64,000 bases of DNA, from NCBI RefSeq assembly GCF_000504285.1, contig NZ_KI632511.1, positions 4,275,372 to 4,339,371 on the forward strand, read 5' to 3'. The notes under the pieces were generated by a model. That model was not told where the DNA came from. It searched no databases and saw only the letters and a list, made by a program, of their open reading frames with translations. Shown piece after piece: positions 1 to 8,790 of this stretch. Source of the DNA: Actinospica robiniae DSM 44927. Its GTDB lineage: Bacteria > Actinomycetota > Actinomycetes > Streptomycetales > Catenulisporaceae. The translations under genes were made by a program, and so were the position numbers. How positions within the stretch are numbered: the stretch's first letter is position 1; each line of letters starts with the position of its first letter.

Positions 1-661
1 CCACGGCGATGACGCGGCGGGCGGAGGCCACCAGCGCGCGGTTGGTCTCGGCCTCGGCCAGGTTCGGCGTGGACAGGCCGGCCTCGGGCGAGATGCCGTG
101 GCTGCCGAGGAAGACCGCGTCGAAGTGCAGGCTGCGGATCGCCGCGTCCGCCACCGGGCCGACCAGCGCGTCGGACGGGGTGCGCACGCCGCCGGTGAGC
201 ACCACCGTGGGGCCGCCGCCGGCCGGGTGCGCGGCGGCGTAGAAGCGCTCGGCGATGCGGATCGAGTTGGTCACCACCGTCAGCCCGGGCACCGTGGTCA
301 GCCGCCCGGCCAGCGCGTAGGTGGTGGTGCCGGCGGACAGCGCGATCGCGCTGCCGGGCACGACCAGGTTCGCCGCGGCCTGGGCGATGGCCTCCTTGAG
401 CGCCGTGTCCCGGTCGGCCTTGGCCTCGAAGCCGGGCTCGTACGCGCTGGACTCGCCCACCGCGACGGCCCCGCCGTGCACCTTCTCCAGCGCTCCGGCC
501 CGGGCCAGGGCGTCGAGGTCGCGCCGGATCGTCATGTCCGAGACCCGGAACCGGTCGACCAGTTCGGTCACTCGGACCCCGCCGCGCTCGCGCACCTCTC
601 GCACGATGGCGGCGCGGCGCTGTCCGGCCAGCAGTCCGCGTTCGCTGTCTGTCTGCGTCAC
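1..661 (-). CDS. DeoR-family transcriptional repressor (partial)
   Basis: About 220 residues are visible from a GTG start at 661; the C-terminal end runs off the left edge. The N-terminal winged helix contains SDMTIRRDLDAL, the DeoR recognition-helix signature. The following part has the sugar-phosphate sensing fold motifs (LSAGTTTYAL, TNSIRIAE, GLSTPNLAEAETNRAL). DeoR proteins repress sugar-catabolic operons and are released by a phosphorylated sugar. The gene is divergent from galT-galK across a 68-base gap that holds repeated AAACG motifs, so I infer it controls galactose use. Confidence 0.85.
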   Translation of the reverse strand, partial: MTQTDSERGLLAGQRRAAIVREVRERGGVRVTELVDRFRVSDMTIRRDLDALARAGALEKVHGGAVAVGESSAYEPGFEAKADRDTALKEAIAQAAANLVVPGSAIALSAGTTTYALAGRLTTVPGLTVVTNSIRIAERFYAAAHPAGGGPTVVLTGGVRTPSDALVGPVADAAIRSLHFDAVFLGSHGISPEAGLSTPNLAEAETNRALVASARRVIAV

Positions 662-670
662 GGCCCTATG

Positions 671-727
671 CTACCTCTTGTGCGTTTACGTTTGACTCCG
701 TTTAAATACGAGGTATGGAGGGAGCGG
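671..727. promoter_or_regulatory. Divergent deoR/galT control region with three AAACG repeats
   Basis: On the plus strand CGTTT occurs at 683-687, 689-693 and 699-703, which is three direct AAACG repeats on the minus strand. DeoR-type repressors commonly bind short direct repeats of this kind. The galT ribosome site GGAGGGAG lies at 717-724. The operator role is inference from position and repeat structure. Confidence 0.5.
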
Positions 728-729
728 TA

Positions 730-1785
730 GTGAAGAAGACCGTGACAACCCTGGCCGACGGCCGGGAGCTGATCTACTACGACGCCGGCGACGGGGAGGC
801 CCGCGCGGGGTACACCGACCGGCGCCCGCTCGAGCCCGCCCACCGCAACGCCGAGACCCGGTTCGACGAGGTGCAGGGCGAGTGGGTGGCCATCGCCGCG
901 CACCGGCAGGACCGCACCTACAAGCCGCCGGCCGACCAGTGCCCGCTGGACCCGTCCACCGAGGACCGGCTGACCGAGATCCCGGCGCCGACCTACGAGG
1001 TGGCCGTCTTCGAGAACCGCTTCCCCTCGCTCGGCGGCCCGGACGGCGGACGCTGCGAGGTGGTGTGCTTCACTCCCGAGCACGACAAGTCCTTCGCCGA
1101 CCTGACCGAGGCGCAGGCGGCCCTGGTGCTCGAGGCGTGGACCGACCGCACCGCCGAACTGCTCGCCCGCCCGGACATCAAGCAGGTGTACTGCTTCGAG
1201 AACCGGGGCGAGGAGATCGGGGTCACCCTGGCCCACCCGCACGGGCAGATCTACGCGTTCCCCTATGTCGCGCCGAAGATGGACCGGGCCGTGGCCAGCG
1301 CCGAGGCCTACCTGGCCCGCACCGGCCGCAACCTGTTCGACGACCTGGTCGAGCGGGAGTCGGCGGACGAGCGGGTGGTCGAGGAGAACGAGCACTGGAT
1401 CGCCTTCGTGCCGTTCGCCGCGCGCTGGCCGTACGAGGCGCACCTGTACCCGAAGCGCCGGGTGGCCGACTTCACCGAGCTCGACGACGCGCAGCGGGCC
1501 GCCTTCGCCCCGATCTACCTCAGCCTGCTGCGCCGCTTCGACGGGCTGTTCCCGGCCGCCGACGGCACCCCAGGGCGCACCCCCTACATCTCCGCGTGGC
1601 ACCAGGCGCCGAAGCGGCCCGCGGGCACCGCCGCGCAAGTCGCGCTGCACGCCGAGATCTTCACCGTGCGCCGGGCCGCGGGCAAGCTGAAGTACCTGGC
1701 CGGATCCGAATCCGGGATGGGCGCGTTCGCCAGCGACACCACGCCGGAATCAGCGGCGATTGCGCTGCGTGGGGCGGGACGGTGA
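730..1785 (+). CDS. galT: Galactose-1-phosphate uridylyltransferase
   Basis: GalT swaps UMP between UDP-glucose and galactose-1-phosphate in the Leloir pathway. The protein (351 aa from this start) carries the HxHxQ active-site motif in AHPHGQIYAFPYV, with the first His as the uridylylated nucleophile region, and the N-terminal HRQDRTYKPP segment of the family. I chose GTG at 730 rather than ATG at 715 because GGAGGGAG lies between them at the right distance (5 bases) for 730. galK follows within 45 bases, so the two are an operon. No galE is seen between or beside them, unlike the common galT-galE-galK order of streptomycetes. Confidence 0.95.
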   Translation: MKKTVTTLADGRELIYYDAGDGEARAGYTDRRPLEPAHRNAETRFDEVQGEWVAIAAHRQDRTYKPPADQCPLDPSTEDRLTEIPAPTYEVAVFENRFPSLGGPDGGRCEVVCFTPEHDKSFADLTEAQAALVLEAWTDRTAELLARPDIKQVYCFENRGEEIGVTLAHPHGQIYAFPYVAPKMDRAVASAEAYLARTGRNLFDDLVERESADERVVEENEHWIAFVPFAARWPYEAHLYPKRRVADFTELDDAQRAAFAPIYLSLLRRFDGLFPAADGTPGRTPYISAWHQAPKRPAGTAAQVALHAEIFTVRRAAGKLKYLAGSESGMGAFASDTTPESAAIALRGAGR

Positions 1786-1829
1786 ATACTGTGGCCGAAC
1801 CCGGTGCAAGTGAAGGAGTGAACGAGACG

Positions 1830-3005
1830 ATGTCCATTGCCGCGCAGACGTCCGCAGATGCGGCCAGGAAGATATTCGAGTCCGTGTACGGCGGTGCGCC
1901 CACCGGGATCTGGGCCGCGCCCGGCCGGGTGAACGTGATCGGCGAGCACACGGACTACAACGAGGGCTTCGTGCTGCCCATGGGCATCGACCGCTACACC
2001 GCGGTGGCCGCCGCCCCGCGGCTGGACGGGGTGCTACGCCTGATCTCCAGCGGCGGGTCCACCGGCGTGGTGGAGATCCCGCTGGCCGCGATCGAGCCGG
2101 GCGCGCAGCAGGACTGGACCGCCTACCCGGCCGGAGTCGCCTGGGCGCTGAGCGGCGCGGGCGCGCTGGCGCCCGGGTTCACCGGCGCCGACCTGGCCTA
2201 CTCCTCGAGCGTGCCGGTGGGCTCCGGGCTCTCCTCCTCGGCCGCGCTCGAGTGCGCCACCGGGCTGGCGCTGACCGGCCTGGCCGGCCAGCCGATCTCG
2301 CCGGCCGAGCTGGCCCGGCTGACCCAGCTGGCCGAGAACCGGTACGCGGGCGTGCCCTGCGGGCCGCTGGACCAGCTCTCCTCCGCGTTCGCCGCGGCCG
2401 ACGCGGTGCTGCACATCGACACCCGCAGCTTCGACATCGCCATCCACCCGTTCGCGCTGGCCGAGTCCGGCCTGGCGCTGCTGGTGATGAACACCAAGGT
2501 GCAGCACTCCCACGGCGAGAGCGGCTACGCCGAGCGCCGAGCGACCTGCGAGGCCGCCGCGCGGACGATGGAAGTCAGCGCCCTGCGCGACCTGACCTCC
2601 GCCGATCTCGAGCGGGCCGCGGCCAAGCTCGACGAAGTGAGCCTGCGCCGGGTGCGGCACGTGGTCACCGAGAACGAGCGGGTGAGCCGGTTCGTCAGCC
2701 TGCTGCAGCTCGGCCCGCTGGAGGGCCCGCGGCTCAACTCGGCGGGCGAGCTGCTGACCTCCTCGCACACCTCGCTGCGGGACGACTACGAGGTCTCCTG
2801 CGAGGAGCTCGACGTGGTCGTGGACGCGGCTCTGCGCGGCGGTGCGCACGGCGCGCGGATGACCGGCGGCGGCTTCGGCGGCTGCGCGATCGCGCTGGTG
2901 TCCGCGGACCGGCTGGACCGGGTGGCCGAGACCGTCTCCGACGCGCTGCCGGGCGCAGAGCTGTTCACGGTTGCCGCCGATCGCGGGGCGTTCCAGGTTT
3001 ACTAG
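1830..3005 (+). CDS. galK: Galactokinase
   Basis: A 391-residue GHMP kinase that phosphorylates galactose with ATP. Visible signatures are the galactokinase N-terminal motif APGRVNVIGEHTDYNEGFVL, the GHMP ATP-binding loop VPVGSGLSSSAALE, and the C-terminal MTGGGFGGCAIAL. The ATG at 1830 has GAAGGAG 11 bases upstream; in-frame GTG codons at 1782 (overlapping the galT stop) and 1818 are alternatives. Second gene of the gal operon. Confidence 0.95.
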   Translation: MSIAAQTSADAARKIFESVYGGAPTGIWAAPGRVNVIGEHTDYNEGFVLPMGIDRYTAVAAAPRLDGVLRLISSGGSTGVVEIPLAAIEPGAQQDWTAYPAGVAWALSGAGALAPGFTGADLAYSSSVPVGSGLSSSAALECATGLALTGLAGQPISPAELARLTQLAENRYAGVPCGPLDQLSSAFAAADAVLHIDTRSFDIAIHPFALAESGLALLVMNTKVQHSHGESGYAERRATCEAAARTMEVSALRDLTSADLERAAAKLDEVSLRRVRHVVTENERVSRFVSLLQLGPLEGPRLNSAGELLTSSHTSLRDDYEVSCEELDVVVDAALRGGAHGARMTGGGFGGCAIALVSADRLDRVAETVSDALPGAELFTVAADRGAFQVY

Positions 3006-3009
3006 TCGC

Positions 3010-3570
3010 ATGGCTGATACACGCAAGGCGCCGTTCCCGTTCAATCCGTACGATCATCTGCCCGAGGTACCGACCTTCTCGCTCACGAGCACGGATGTGA
3101 CGGACGGTCAGACACTCCCGGTGCGCCACGCCTCCAAGGTGCTCGGCATCCCCGGCGGCGAGGACCTCTCGCCGCAGCTGTCCTGGTCCGGGTTCCCGGC
3201 CGGGACCAAGTCCTTCGCGGTCACGTGCTACGACCCGGACGCGCCGACCGCGGCCGGGTACTGGCACTGGGCGGTGGCGGACGTCCCGGTCGAGGTGACG
3301 CAGCTGCCGACCGGCGCCGGCGCCGCCGGCTCGTCGGACCTGCCGAAGTCCGCGGTCATGCTGACGAACAGCGCCGGGTTCACCGGATACGTCGGCGCGG
3401 GCCCGCCGCCCGGACACGGGGCGCACCGCTACTTCTTCGTGGTGCACGCCGTGGACGTCGAGTCGCTCGGATTGGGCGGGGACACCGACCCGATCGTGCT
3501 CGGCTTCAACCTGTTCATGCACAGCATCGGCCGGGCGTATCTGGTGCCCCGGTTCGAAGTCGCCGGGTAG
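3010..3570 (+). CDS. YbhB/YbcL family Raf-kinase-inhibitor-like (PEBP) protein
   Basis: 186 aa. The phosphatidylethanolamine-binding fold is shown by CYDPDAPTAAGYWHW (anion-binding DPDAP and the WHW strand) and by GPPPGHGAHRYFFVVHAVD. The length is typical for bacterial YbhB/YbcL proteins, whose exact role is unknown. It starts four bases after the galK stop with no obvious ribosome site, so it is probably translated by coupling to galK. Whether it works in galactose metabolism cannot be said. Confidence 0.88.
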   Translation: MADTRKAPFPFNPYDHLPEVPTFSLTSTDVTDGQTLPVRHASKVLGIPGGEDLSPQLSWSGFPAGTKSFAVTCYDPDAPTAAGYWHWAVADVPVEVTQLPTGAGAAGSSDLPKSAVMLTNSAGFTGYVGAGPPPGHGAHRYFFVVHAVDVESLGLGGDTDPIVLGFNLFMHSIGRAYLVPRFEVAG

Positions 3571-3661
3571 GGACGCGCGGCCGATAGCCGCAAGGCCACG
3601 GCCAGGTCACGGATCGCGGGGTTCGGCCGCGAGGCCGCGGGCGTCGTGCGAGACTGGAGCC

Positions 3662-4597
3662 ATGGTGCAGTACGCCACGACACTGGTCACGTTCCCCTCC
3701 GGTGCGACCGAGGGGGCGTCCGCGGTGCTCGCGGTCCTGGCCCTGCCCGCGGCCCGGGCCGCGGCGGACGAGCCGGCCGGCGCACCCGGCCCGGCCGGCG
3801 GCATGGGCCTGGTCGTGGACACCACCCCGTTCCACCCGGTCGACCACACCTGGCCGGACCAGCCCGGCGACAGCGGCACGGTGCTGGTCGACGGTGTCGC
3901 CTATCCGGTGCTCGACACCGTCACCGGCGCCCTCGGCCCGGACGGCGCGTTCGCCCTCGGCACCGACATCCCGGTGCGCCGGGGCGAGGAATCCTGGTCC
4001 TGGCTCGTGGTGCACGTGCTCGACGCCGACGCGGAGATCGAGTCGGCGGTGGGCTCGAACGCGCTGCTGCGGGTGGACGCCGCCCGCCGCCGCGCGCTCT
4101 CGGCCGCGCACACCGGCTGCCACCTGACCGCGCTCGCGCTGAACGAGGCGCTGGCCGGGCGCTGGCGCCGGGCGCCGGGCCGGGAGGACGCGTTCGGCCG
4201 CCCGGACTTCGACTCCATCGCCATGGACAGCTCGCGGATGGACGTGCACGCGAGCACGGACCGGTACCGGATCGGCAAGTCCCTGCGGAAGAAGGGCTTC
4301 GACCCGGACGGCCTGGCCGAGGCGCTGCCGGAGCTGGCGGACGCGGTCAACGCGCGACTGGCCGGGTGGATCGCCGCGGACGCGCCGGTGCGGGTCGAGG
4401 TGGTGGGCGGGGAGAAGTCGGCCAAGCTGACCGCGCGCCGGGCCTGGGTGTGCGAGCTGCCGGAGGGCACGGCCTCGATCTTCTGCGGCGGCACCCATCT
4501 GGAGCGGCTCGGCGAGCTCGACGCCCTGCACTGCTCGCTCTCGCTCTCCGAGGACGGCACAGAGCTGGTGGCCGTCACCGTCCCGAAGCTGCGCTGA
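3662..4597 (+). CDS. AlaX-like alanyl-tRNA editing / metal-dependent hydrolase
   Basis: 311 aa. The second-additional-domain fold of AlaRS/ThrRS editing proteins is marked by a Zn-ligand HxxxH (AAHTGCHLTALALN, about residue 160) and a downstream CxxxH (FCGGTHLERLGEL, about residue 280). An N-terminal strand region contains FHPVDHTWPDQPGDSGTV, similar to the AlaRS editing entry loop. Such free-standing proteins hydrolyse mischarged Ser- or Gly-tRNA(Ala). No synthetase core is present. It stands alone between the gal genes and a small conserved ORF. Confidence 0.75.
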   Translation: MVQYATTLVTFPSGATEGASAVLAVLALPAARAAADEPAGAPGPAGGMGLVVDTTPFHPVDHTWPDQPGDSGTVLVDGVAYPVLDTVTGALGPDGAFALGTDIPVRRGEESWSWLVVHVLDADAEIESAVGSNALLRVDAARRRALSAAHTGCHLTALALNEALAGRWRRAPGREDAFGRPDFDSIAMDSSRMDVHASTDRYRIGKSLRKKGFDPDGLAEALPELADAVNARLAGWIAADAPVRVEVVGGEKSAKLTARRAWVCELPEGTASIFCGGTHLERLGELDALHCSLSLSEDGTELVAVTVPKLR

Positions 4598-4626
4598 TCG
4601 CCCGGCGGCGCCGGTAAGATCGCGGC

Positions 4627-4803
4627 ATGTATTTCACCGACCGGGGCATCGAGGAGCTCGCCGCGCGGCGGGGCGAGGAGCAGATCTCGCTGGAGTGGCT
4701 CTCCGAGCAGCTGCGCACCTTCGTCGACCTGAACCCGGAGTTCGAGACGCCGATCGAGCGCCTGGCCACCTGGCTGGCCCGGCTCGACGACGAGGACGAG
4801 TAG
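4627..4803 (+). CDS. Small conserved actinobacterial protein (DUF6104-like)
   Basis: 58 aa, acidic, predicted mostly helical: begins MYFTDRGIEELAARRGEEQ and ends LATWLARLDDEDE. From memory it matches the short DUF6104 family that is nearly universal in streptomycetes. No function is known. It starts 29 bases after the AlaX-like gene. Confidence 0.8.
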   Translation: MYFTDRGIEELAARRGEEQISLEWLSEQLRTFVDLNPEFETPIERLATWLARLDDEDE

Positions 4804-4862
4804 GGCCGCGGCCGGGCGGCCAGGCACTGGTTGGTCGGATACCGCGAATCAGTTCCCGCGGA

Positions 4863-6617
4863 TCAGTTCCGGCAGCCCGGGTGTACGTCGGCGGTGACCT
4901 GACCGTGGTCGGCCTCGATCACGTGGTGGTAGCAGGGTTGCGACGGCGTCGAGCTCTGATAGTCCTCCGAGTCCCGCCCGTCTGCCTGCAGGTTCGACCC
5001 GTCGTCGGCCCGCTGCAGCACGCCGTTCGCGGCCATCTTGTCGGCGATGCGCGATGTGGTCGTCCACCGGCCACGTGCGTCGGCTTCGGTGGAAGTGAAC
5101 CGGGCCTGGCTGACCTTCGCGGTGAGCAGGAAGCCCGATCCGGTCCCGTCGGGGATGTACGAGGCGTACATGCTGATCGGGTAGCTCCAGGTCTGGCGCT
5201 GGGCCACGCCGTCGGTGTCCACCTGGGTGTAGCCCTGGTCCTGCTGGTCGACCGTCTGGTATTCGCCGCTGCCCCAGATGGTGTCGAGGTTGCGGTAGGT
5301 CAGGTGCTGGCTGACGGTCGTCACGACCCGGCCGTGGCTCGTGTCGACGTAGCCGGATACGGACCAGTCGCGCGAGCCGTTCGCCGTGATCACGTCGGTG
5401 CCGGCGGTCGGGCTGGCGATGGTGGTGGTCAGCTTCGGCGACGCGGCGATCGTGTCTTTGGTGACGGCGCCGCCGGTGTGGGCCTTGTGCGCGTCGGTGG
5501 TGAGGAACATCGTCGCGTCGAGCATCCACACGTCGCTGATGTCGGCAGGTGCCACCAGCGTGATCGTGTGCTGCTTCCCGTCGGAGAGCACGCCCGCGAA
5601 CGGCGTCAGGTCGAGCGTGTAGGGCTCCGTGCGCAACGAGTCCACGCTCATGATCGGGCGCCACATCATGGGGTTGATGCCGCCGCTGTAGATCACCGGA
5701 TAGACCTGCGCGATGCCGGCCAGCCGACCGTCGACTTCCACGCCCACTTCGCGGTATGTCCCGCCGGAGCAGTAGCCGTCCGCGGTGTCGGTCGCGTCGT
5801 CGTCGGGGACGTTGCTGTACCAGAACTCCTCACAGCCGTTGCCACGCGCGTAGATCTCGATGTCCGCGCCGGTCAGGTTGGTCGGGAAAGTCTCGGTGAG
5901 GCTCGCGCTCTGGCCCTTGGTCAGGTCCCACCAGTCGGCCGCGCCGTCGGAGTCGGTGTTGCTCAGCGGCAGCACCTCGTCCGCCGTGCGCACGGGCGGG
6001 TTCGCGCGATTCGCGGTGTAATAGGTGATCTTCAAGGTGATGTGATAGACGCCGGTGTCGGTGTCGTTGATGAGGTTGCCCAGGCTCACATCCAGCGGCT
6101 GCGTCTTGGTCAGCAACGGGATGTACGACGAGATGTCCTGGTCGACGTGCCATGAGATGCCGGCCGCGTCGGGCTCGGGTGTGGAGGTGCGCAAGACCTC
6201 GGCGCCCCCGATCCACACCCCGGCCAGCCGGTCGTACTGGACGCCTTGCACGCTGCCGTACCAGTCGAGCACGACCTTGCTCCACGGCCCGGCGCACGCG
6301 GTCGGCGGGGTGAGCGTGCCGGTGTAGTCGCCGGTGAGGTAGGAGTCGGAGAAGTCGTACTGCATCGCCGTGACGGTGCAGCTGCGGGTGTCCGGGCGCG
6401 ACACCGGCTGGTACGCGGAGACCGGGTTCTGGTAGCCGTTCTCGATGTAGGCGGGCGCGGCGTCGTCGCGCGCCTGGGCGAGGGTGCGGGCGGTCGGGGC
6501 CTTCGAGGCGGTCGGCGTGGCGTGGGCGGACGCGGCCGAAGCCGCTGGTCCCGAGGCCAGCGCCAGGCCGAGTGCGGCGGTGAGCACGCCGAGGCGCGCG
6601 GACTTGATCAGTCGCAC
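4863..6617 (-). CDS. Secreted PNGase A-like amidase
   Basis: 584 aa from GTG at 6617, which has TGGAGC upstream; a longer ATG start at 6686 would precede the signal peptide with a polar stretch and is unlikely. Residues 1-35 form a signal peptide (basic start, LGVLTAALGLALA core, then ASA). The mature protein has the beta-rich pattern of peptide-N4-(N-acetyl-glucosaminyl)asparagine amidase A-like proteins, with WYGSVQGVQYDRLAGVWIGGAEVLRTSTPEP as the clearest family stretch. The family removes N-glycans from glycopeptides; here an extracellular role in degrading plant or fungal glycoproteins is inferred. Confidence 0.7.
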   Translation of the reverse strand: MRLIKSARLGVLTAALGLALASGPAASAASAHATPTASKAPTARTLAQARDDAAPAYIENGYQNPVSAYQPVSRPDTRSCTVTAMQYDFSDSYLTGDYTGTLTPPTACAGPWSKVVLDWYGSVQGVQYDRLAGVWIGGAEVLRTSTPEPDAAGISWHVDQDISSYIPLLTKTQPLDVSLGNLINDTDTGVYHITLKITYYTANRANPPVRTADEVLPLSNTDSDGAADWWDLTKGQSASLTETFPTNLTGADIEIYARGNGCEEFWYSNVPDDDATDTADGYCSGGTYREVGVEVDGRLAGIAQVYPVIYSGGINPMMWRPIMSVDSLRTEPYTLDLTPFAGVLSDGKQHTITLVAPADISDVWMLDATMFLTTDAHKAHTGGAVTKDTIAASPKLTTTIASPTAGTDVITANGSRDWSVSGYVDTSHGRVVTTVSQHLTYRNLDTIWGSGEYQTVDQQDQGYTQVDTDGVAQRQTWSYPISMYASYIPDGTGSGFLLTAKVSQARFTSTEADARGRWTTTSRIADKMAANGVLQRADDGSNLQADGRDSEDYQSSTPSQPCYHHVIEADHGQVTADVHPGCRN

Positions 6618-6769
6618 GATGTGGGCTCCATCAGGGTCGGATGGGTCGTGGCGTGTCCTGTGCTTTTCAGCAGAACACGAATTCACCTTGGCGCAGGCTC
6701 GCTCGGCCGTAAAGCCGCCGGAGGCAAAATCGGATGCCGGCCGGCGGGCGGGCCCGTACCATGCGCTGC

Positions 6770-7750
6770 ATGACCGATCCGACCCTGCTGTGGCGTGTGT
6801 TGACCGTCGAGGACGCCGGGGCGGCCGCCGAACTGCGGAAGGCCGGCGAGGCCGTCGACGACATGGGCGAGTCGTATTCCGCCCAGGATTTCATCGACGA
6901 CCTGTCCTCCTCCGGCATCGACGCGGAGCGCGGCATCGTCGGCGCGTTCGCCGACGGACGGCTCGTCGCCTCATGCCTGGTACACGCGCGGACCGCCGCC
7001 GACCCGGTGCACGAGATGTTCCTGTGGGGCGTGGTGCACCCGGAGTTCCGCGGCCGCGGAATCGGCGCCGAACTCCTGGCCTGGGCCGACAAGGCCGCCC
7101 CCGAGATCAGTGAACTGCGGTTCCCGGGCGCGCCGGTGAAGCTGCAGGCACCGGCGTTCGACAAGATGGCGGACCATCGCGCGCTGCTGGAGGCGCACGG
7201 TTACCGGGCCGAGCACTACGACTTCGGCATGCTGCGCCGGATCTCCGCCGACGAGGCGGAGCAGGCCCCGGCACGGCCGGCCGGCTTCACGGTCGTGCCC
7301 TTCGGCTCCGATGTCGCCGAGGAGTTCCGGATCACCCACAACGAGGCGTTCGTGCCGGACCACCCGGGCTCCACGTTCGTGCCGCCGGAGGTCTTCGCCG
7401 AACGCACCGGCACCGAGTCCTTCCGCCCGGAACTCACCTTCGGCCTGCGGGACACGGAATCCGGCACGCTCGCCGGCTACATCCTGTGCTACTACTACGA
7501 CGCGGACACCGAGGCCACCGGCCTGCACGACGTGTACATCAACTACATCGGCACCCGGCGCGAGTTCCGCGGCCGAGGCGTGGCCGGCGCACTGATCGGC
7601 ACGGTCGTGCACGCGGCGGCCGGGCTCGGCTACGACACCGCGTCGCTGGGCGTGCTGGCCGAGAATCCGACCGGGGCGCTGGGCATCTACCAGCGGCTCG
7701 GATTCGAAGTACAGCGCACATTCATCACGTACGCGAAGGCTCTGGGCTGA
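6770..7750 (+). CDS. Tandem-GNAT acetyltransferase, copy 1
   Basis: 326 aa with two GNAT domains. The N-terminal one has the acetyl-CoA loop VHPEFRGRGIGAELLAWA, the C-terminal one TRREFRGRGVAGALIGTVVH followed by ENPTGALGIYQRLGFEV. This resembles mycothiol-synthase-like and streptomycete double-GNAT proteins; the substrate is unknown. ATG at 6761 is an alternative start. The next gene is a paralogue of the same design. Confidence 0.85.
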   Translation: MTDPTLLWRVLTVEDAGAAAELRKAGEAVDDMGESYSAQDFIDDLSSSGIDAERGIVGAFADGRLVASCLVHARTAADPVHEMFLWGVVHPEFRGRGIGAELLAWADKAAPEISELRFPGAPVKLQAPAFDKMADHRALLEAHGYRAEHYDFGMLRRISADEAEQAPARPAGFTVVPFGSDVAEEFRITHNEAFVPDHPGSTFVPPEVFAERTGTESFRPELTFGLRDTESGTLAGYILCYYYDADTEATGLHDVYINYIGTRREFRGRGVAGALIGTVVHAAAGLGYDTASLGVLAENPTGALGIYQRLGFEVQRTFITYAKALG

Positions 7751-7796
7751 ACGCGGTCGGATCCCCGTACACGCAAGGGTTATAGCCTTGCGCACC

Positions 7797-8777
7797 ATGG
7801 ATCTTTCCTGGCGCACCCTGACCCGCCTCGACGCTCCGGCCATGTCCGACGTCCACCGCGCCGCCGCGATCGCCGACGGCACCAGCGACCTGCGTTCGAG
7901 CGCCGACATGGCCGAGATCTTCCGTCGCGAATCCATCGGCGAGGTCAAGCGGCGCTACTTCGGGGCCTTCGACGGCGACGACGCGCTGGCCGCGTTCTCG
8001 ATCCTGTTCGCCCGGACCGGCCTGATGCCCCAGCACCAGCTGCAGCTGTGGGGCGCCGTCGATCCGCGGCATCGGCGCGCGGGGATCGGCGGCGAGCTCG
8101 TGCGCCGGGCGGTGCAGGCGGCGCCGGGCCTGCACGCCGAGGTCTTTCCGGGCGCGCCGCTGGAGATCGCGTTCCTCACCGCCGACGGCGTGGACGGTCA
8201 GGCGAAGCTCGCCGCGGAAGCCGGATTCACGCCCTCGCGACGGCACCTCAGGATGGCCAAGGACCTGCCGCGCGACACCCTGCCGGCCCGGCCGTCCGTC
8301 TCCCCCGGCCTGGAGCTGCGGCGTTTCCACCCCGCGGACGAGCACGACCTGCTCGCCACGCACCTCGAGGCCTTCATCGCCGACCATCCGGGCTTCACCC
8401 CGCCGACGCCGCTGATGTGGTCGCGGCGGCTGACCGCACTCAGCTTCCTGCCCGACCTCAGCTTCCTGATTCGCGATCCGGCACAAGGCCGCATCGCCGG
8501 ATACGTGCTGTCGAACTCCGTGCCGAGCCGACCCGACCGGCCGGACCGGCGCGAGGTCCAGCTGACCACCATCGCCACCCGCCGCGAGTACCGCCGCCGC
8601 GGCGTGGCCTCGGCGTTGATCGCCGCCGTCCTGCGGACGGCCGCCGAACTGGAGTACGACGGCGCCGCCCTCAACGTGGACGCCCGCAATCCGACCGGCG
8701 CGCTGAGCGTGTACGAACACGCCGGTTTCAGCGTCGGCAATGGTACGACACTGTATGTCAAGCAAATACCGATCTGA
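7797..8777 (+). CDS. Tandem-GNAT acetyltransferase, copy 2
   Basis: 326 aa, the same length and domain plan as the preceding gene. It has VDPRHRRAGIGGELVRRAVQ in the first domain and TRREYRRRGVASALIAAVLRTA plus RNPTGALSVYEHAGFSVGN in the second. ATG at 7797 is preferred over TTG at 7788. The pair probably arose by tandem duplication and then diverged; substrates are unknown. The HAD gene starts 13 bases after its stop, so these are likely co-transcribed. Confidence 0.85.
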   Translation: MDLSWRTLTRLDAPAMSDVHRAAAIADGTSDLRSSADMAEIFRRESIGEVKRRYFGAFDGDDALAAFSILFARTGLMPQHQLQLWGAVDPRHRRAGIGGELVRRAVQAAPGLHAEVFPGAPLEIAFLTADGVDGQAKLAAEAGFTPSRRHLRMAKDLPRDTLPARPSVSPGLELRRFHPADEHDLLATHLEAFIADHPGFTPPTPLMWSRRLTALSFLPDLSFLIRDPAQGRIAGYVLSNSVPSRPDRPDRREVQLTTIATRREYRRRGVASALIAAVLRTAAELEYDGAALNVDARNPTGALSVYEHAGFSVGNGTTLYVKQIPI

Positions 8778-8790
8778 AGGGCCCGCAGTC

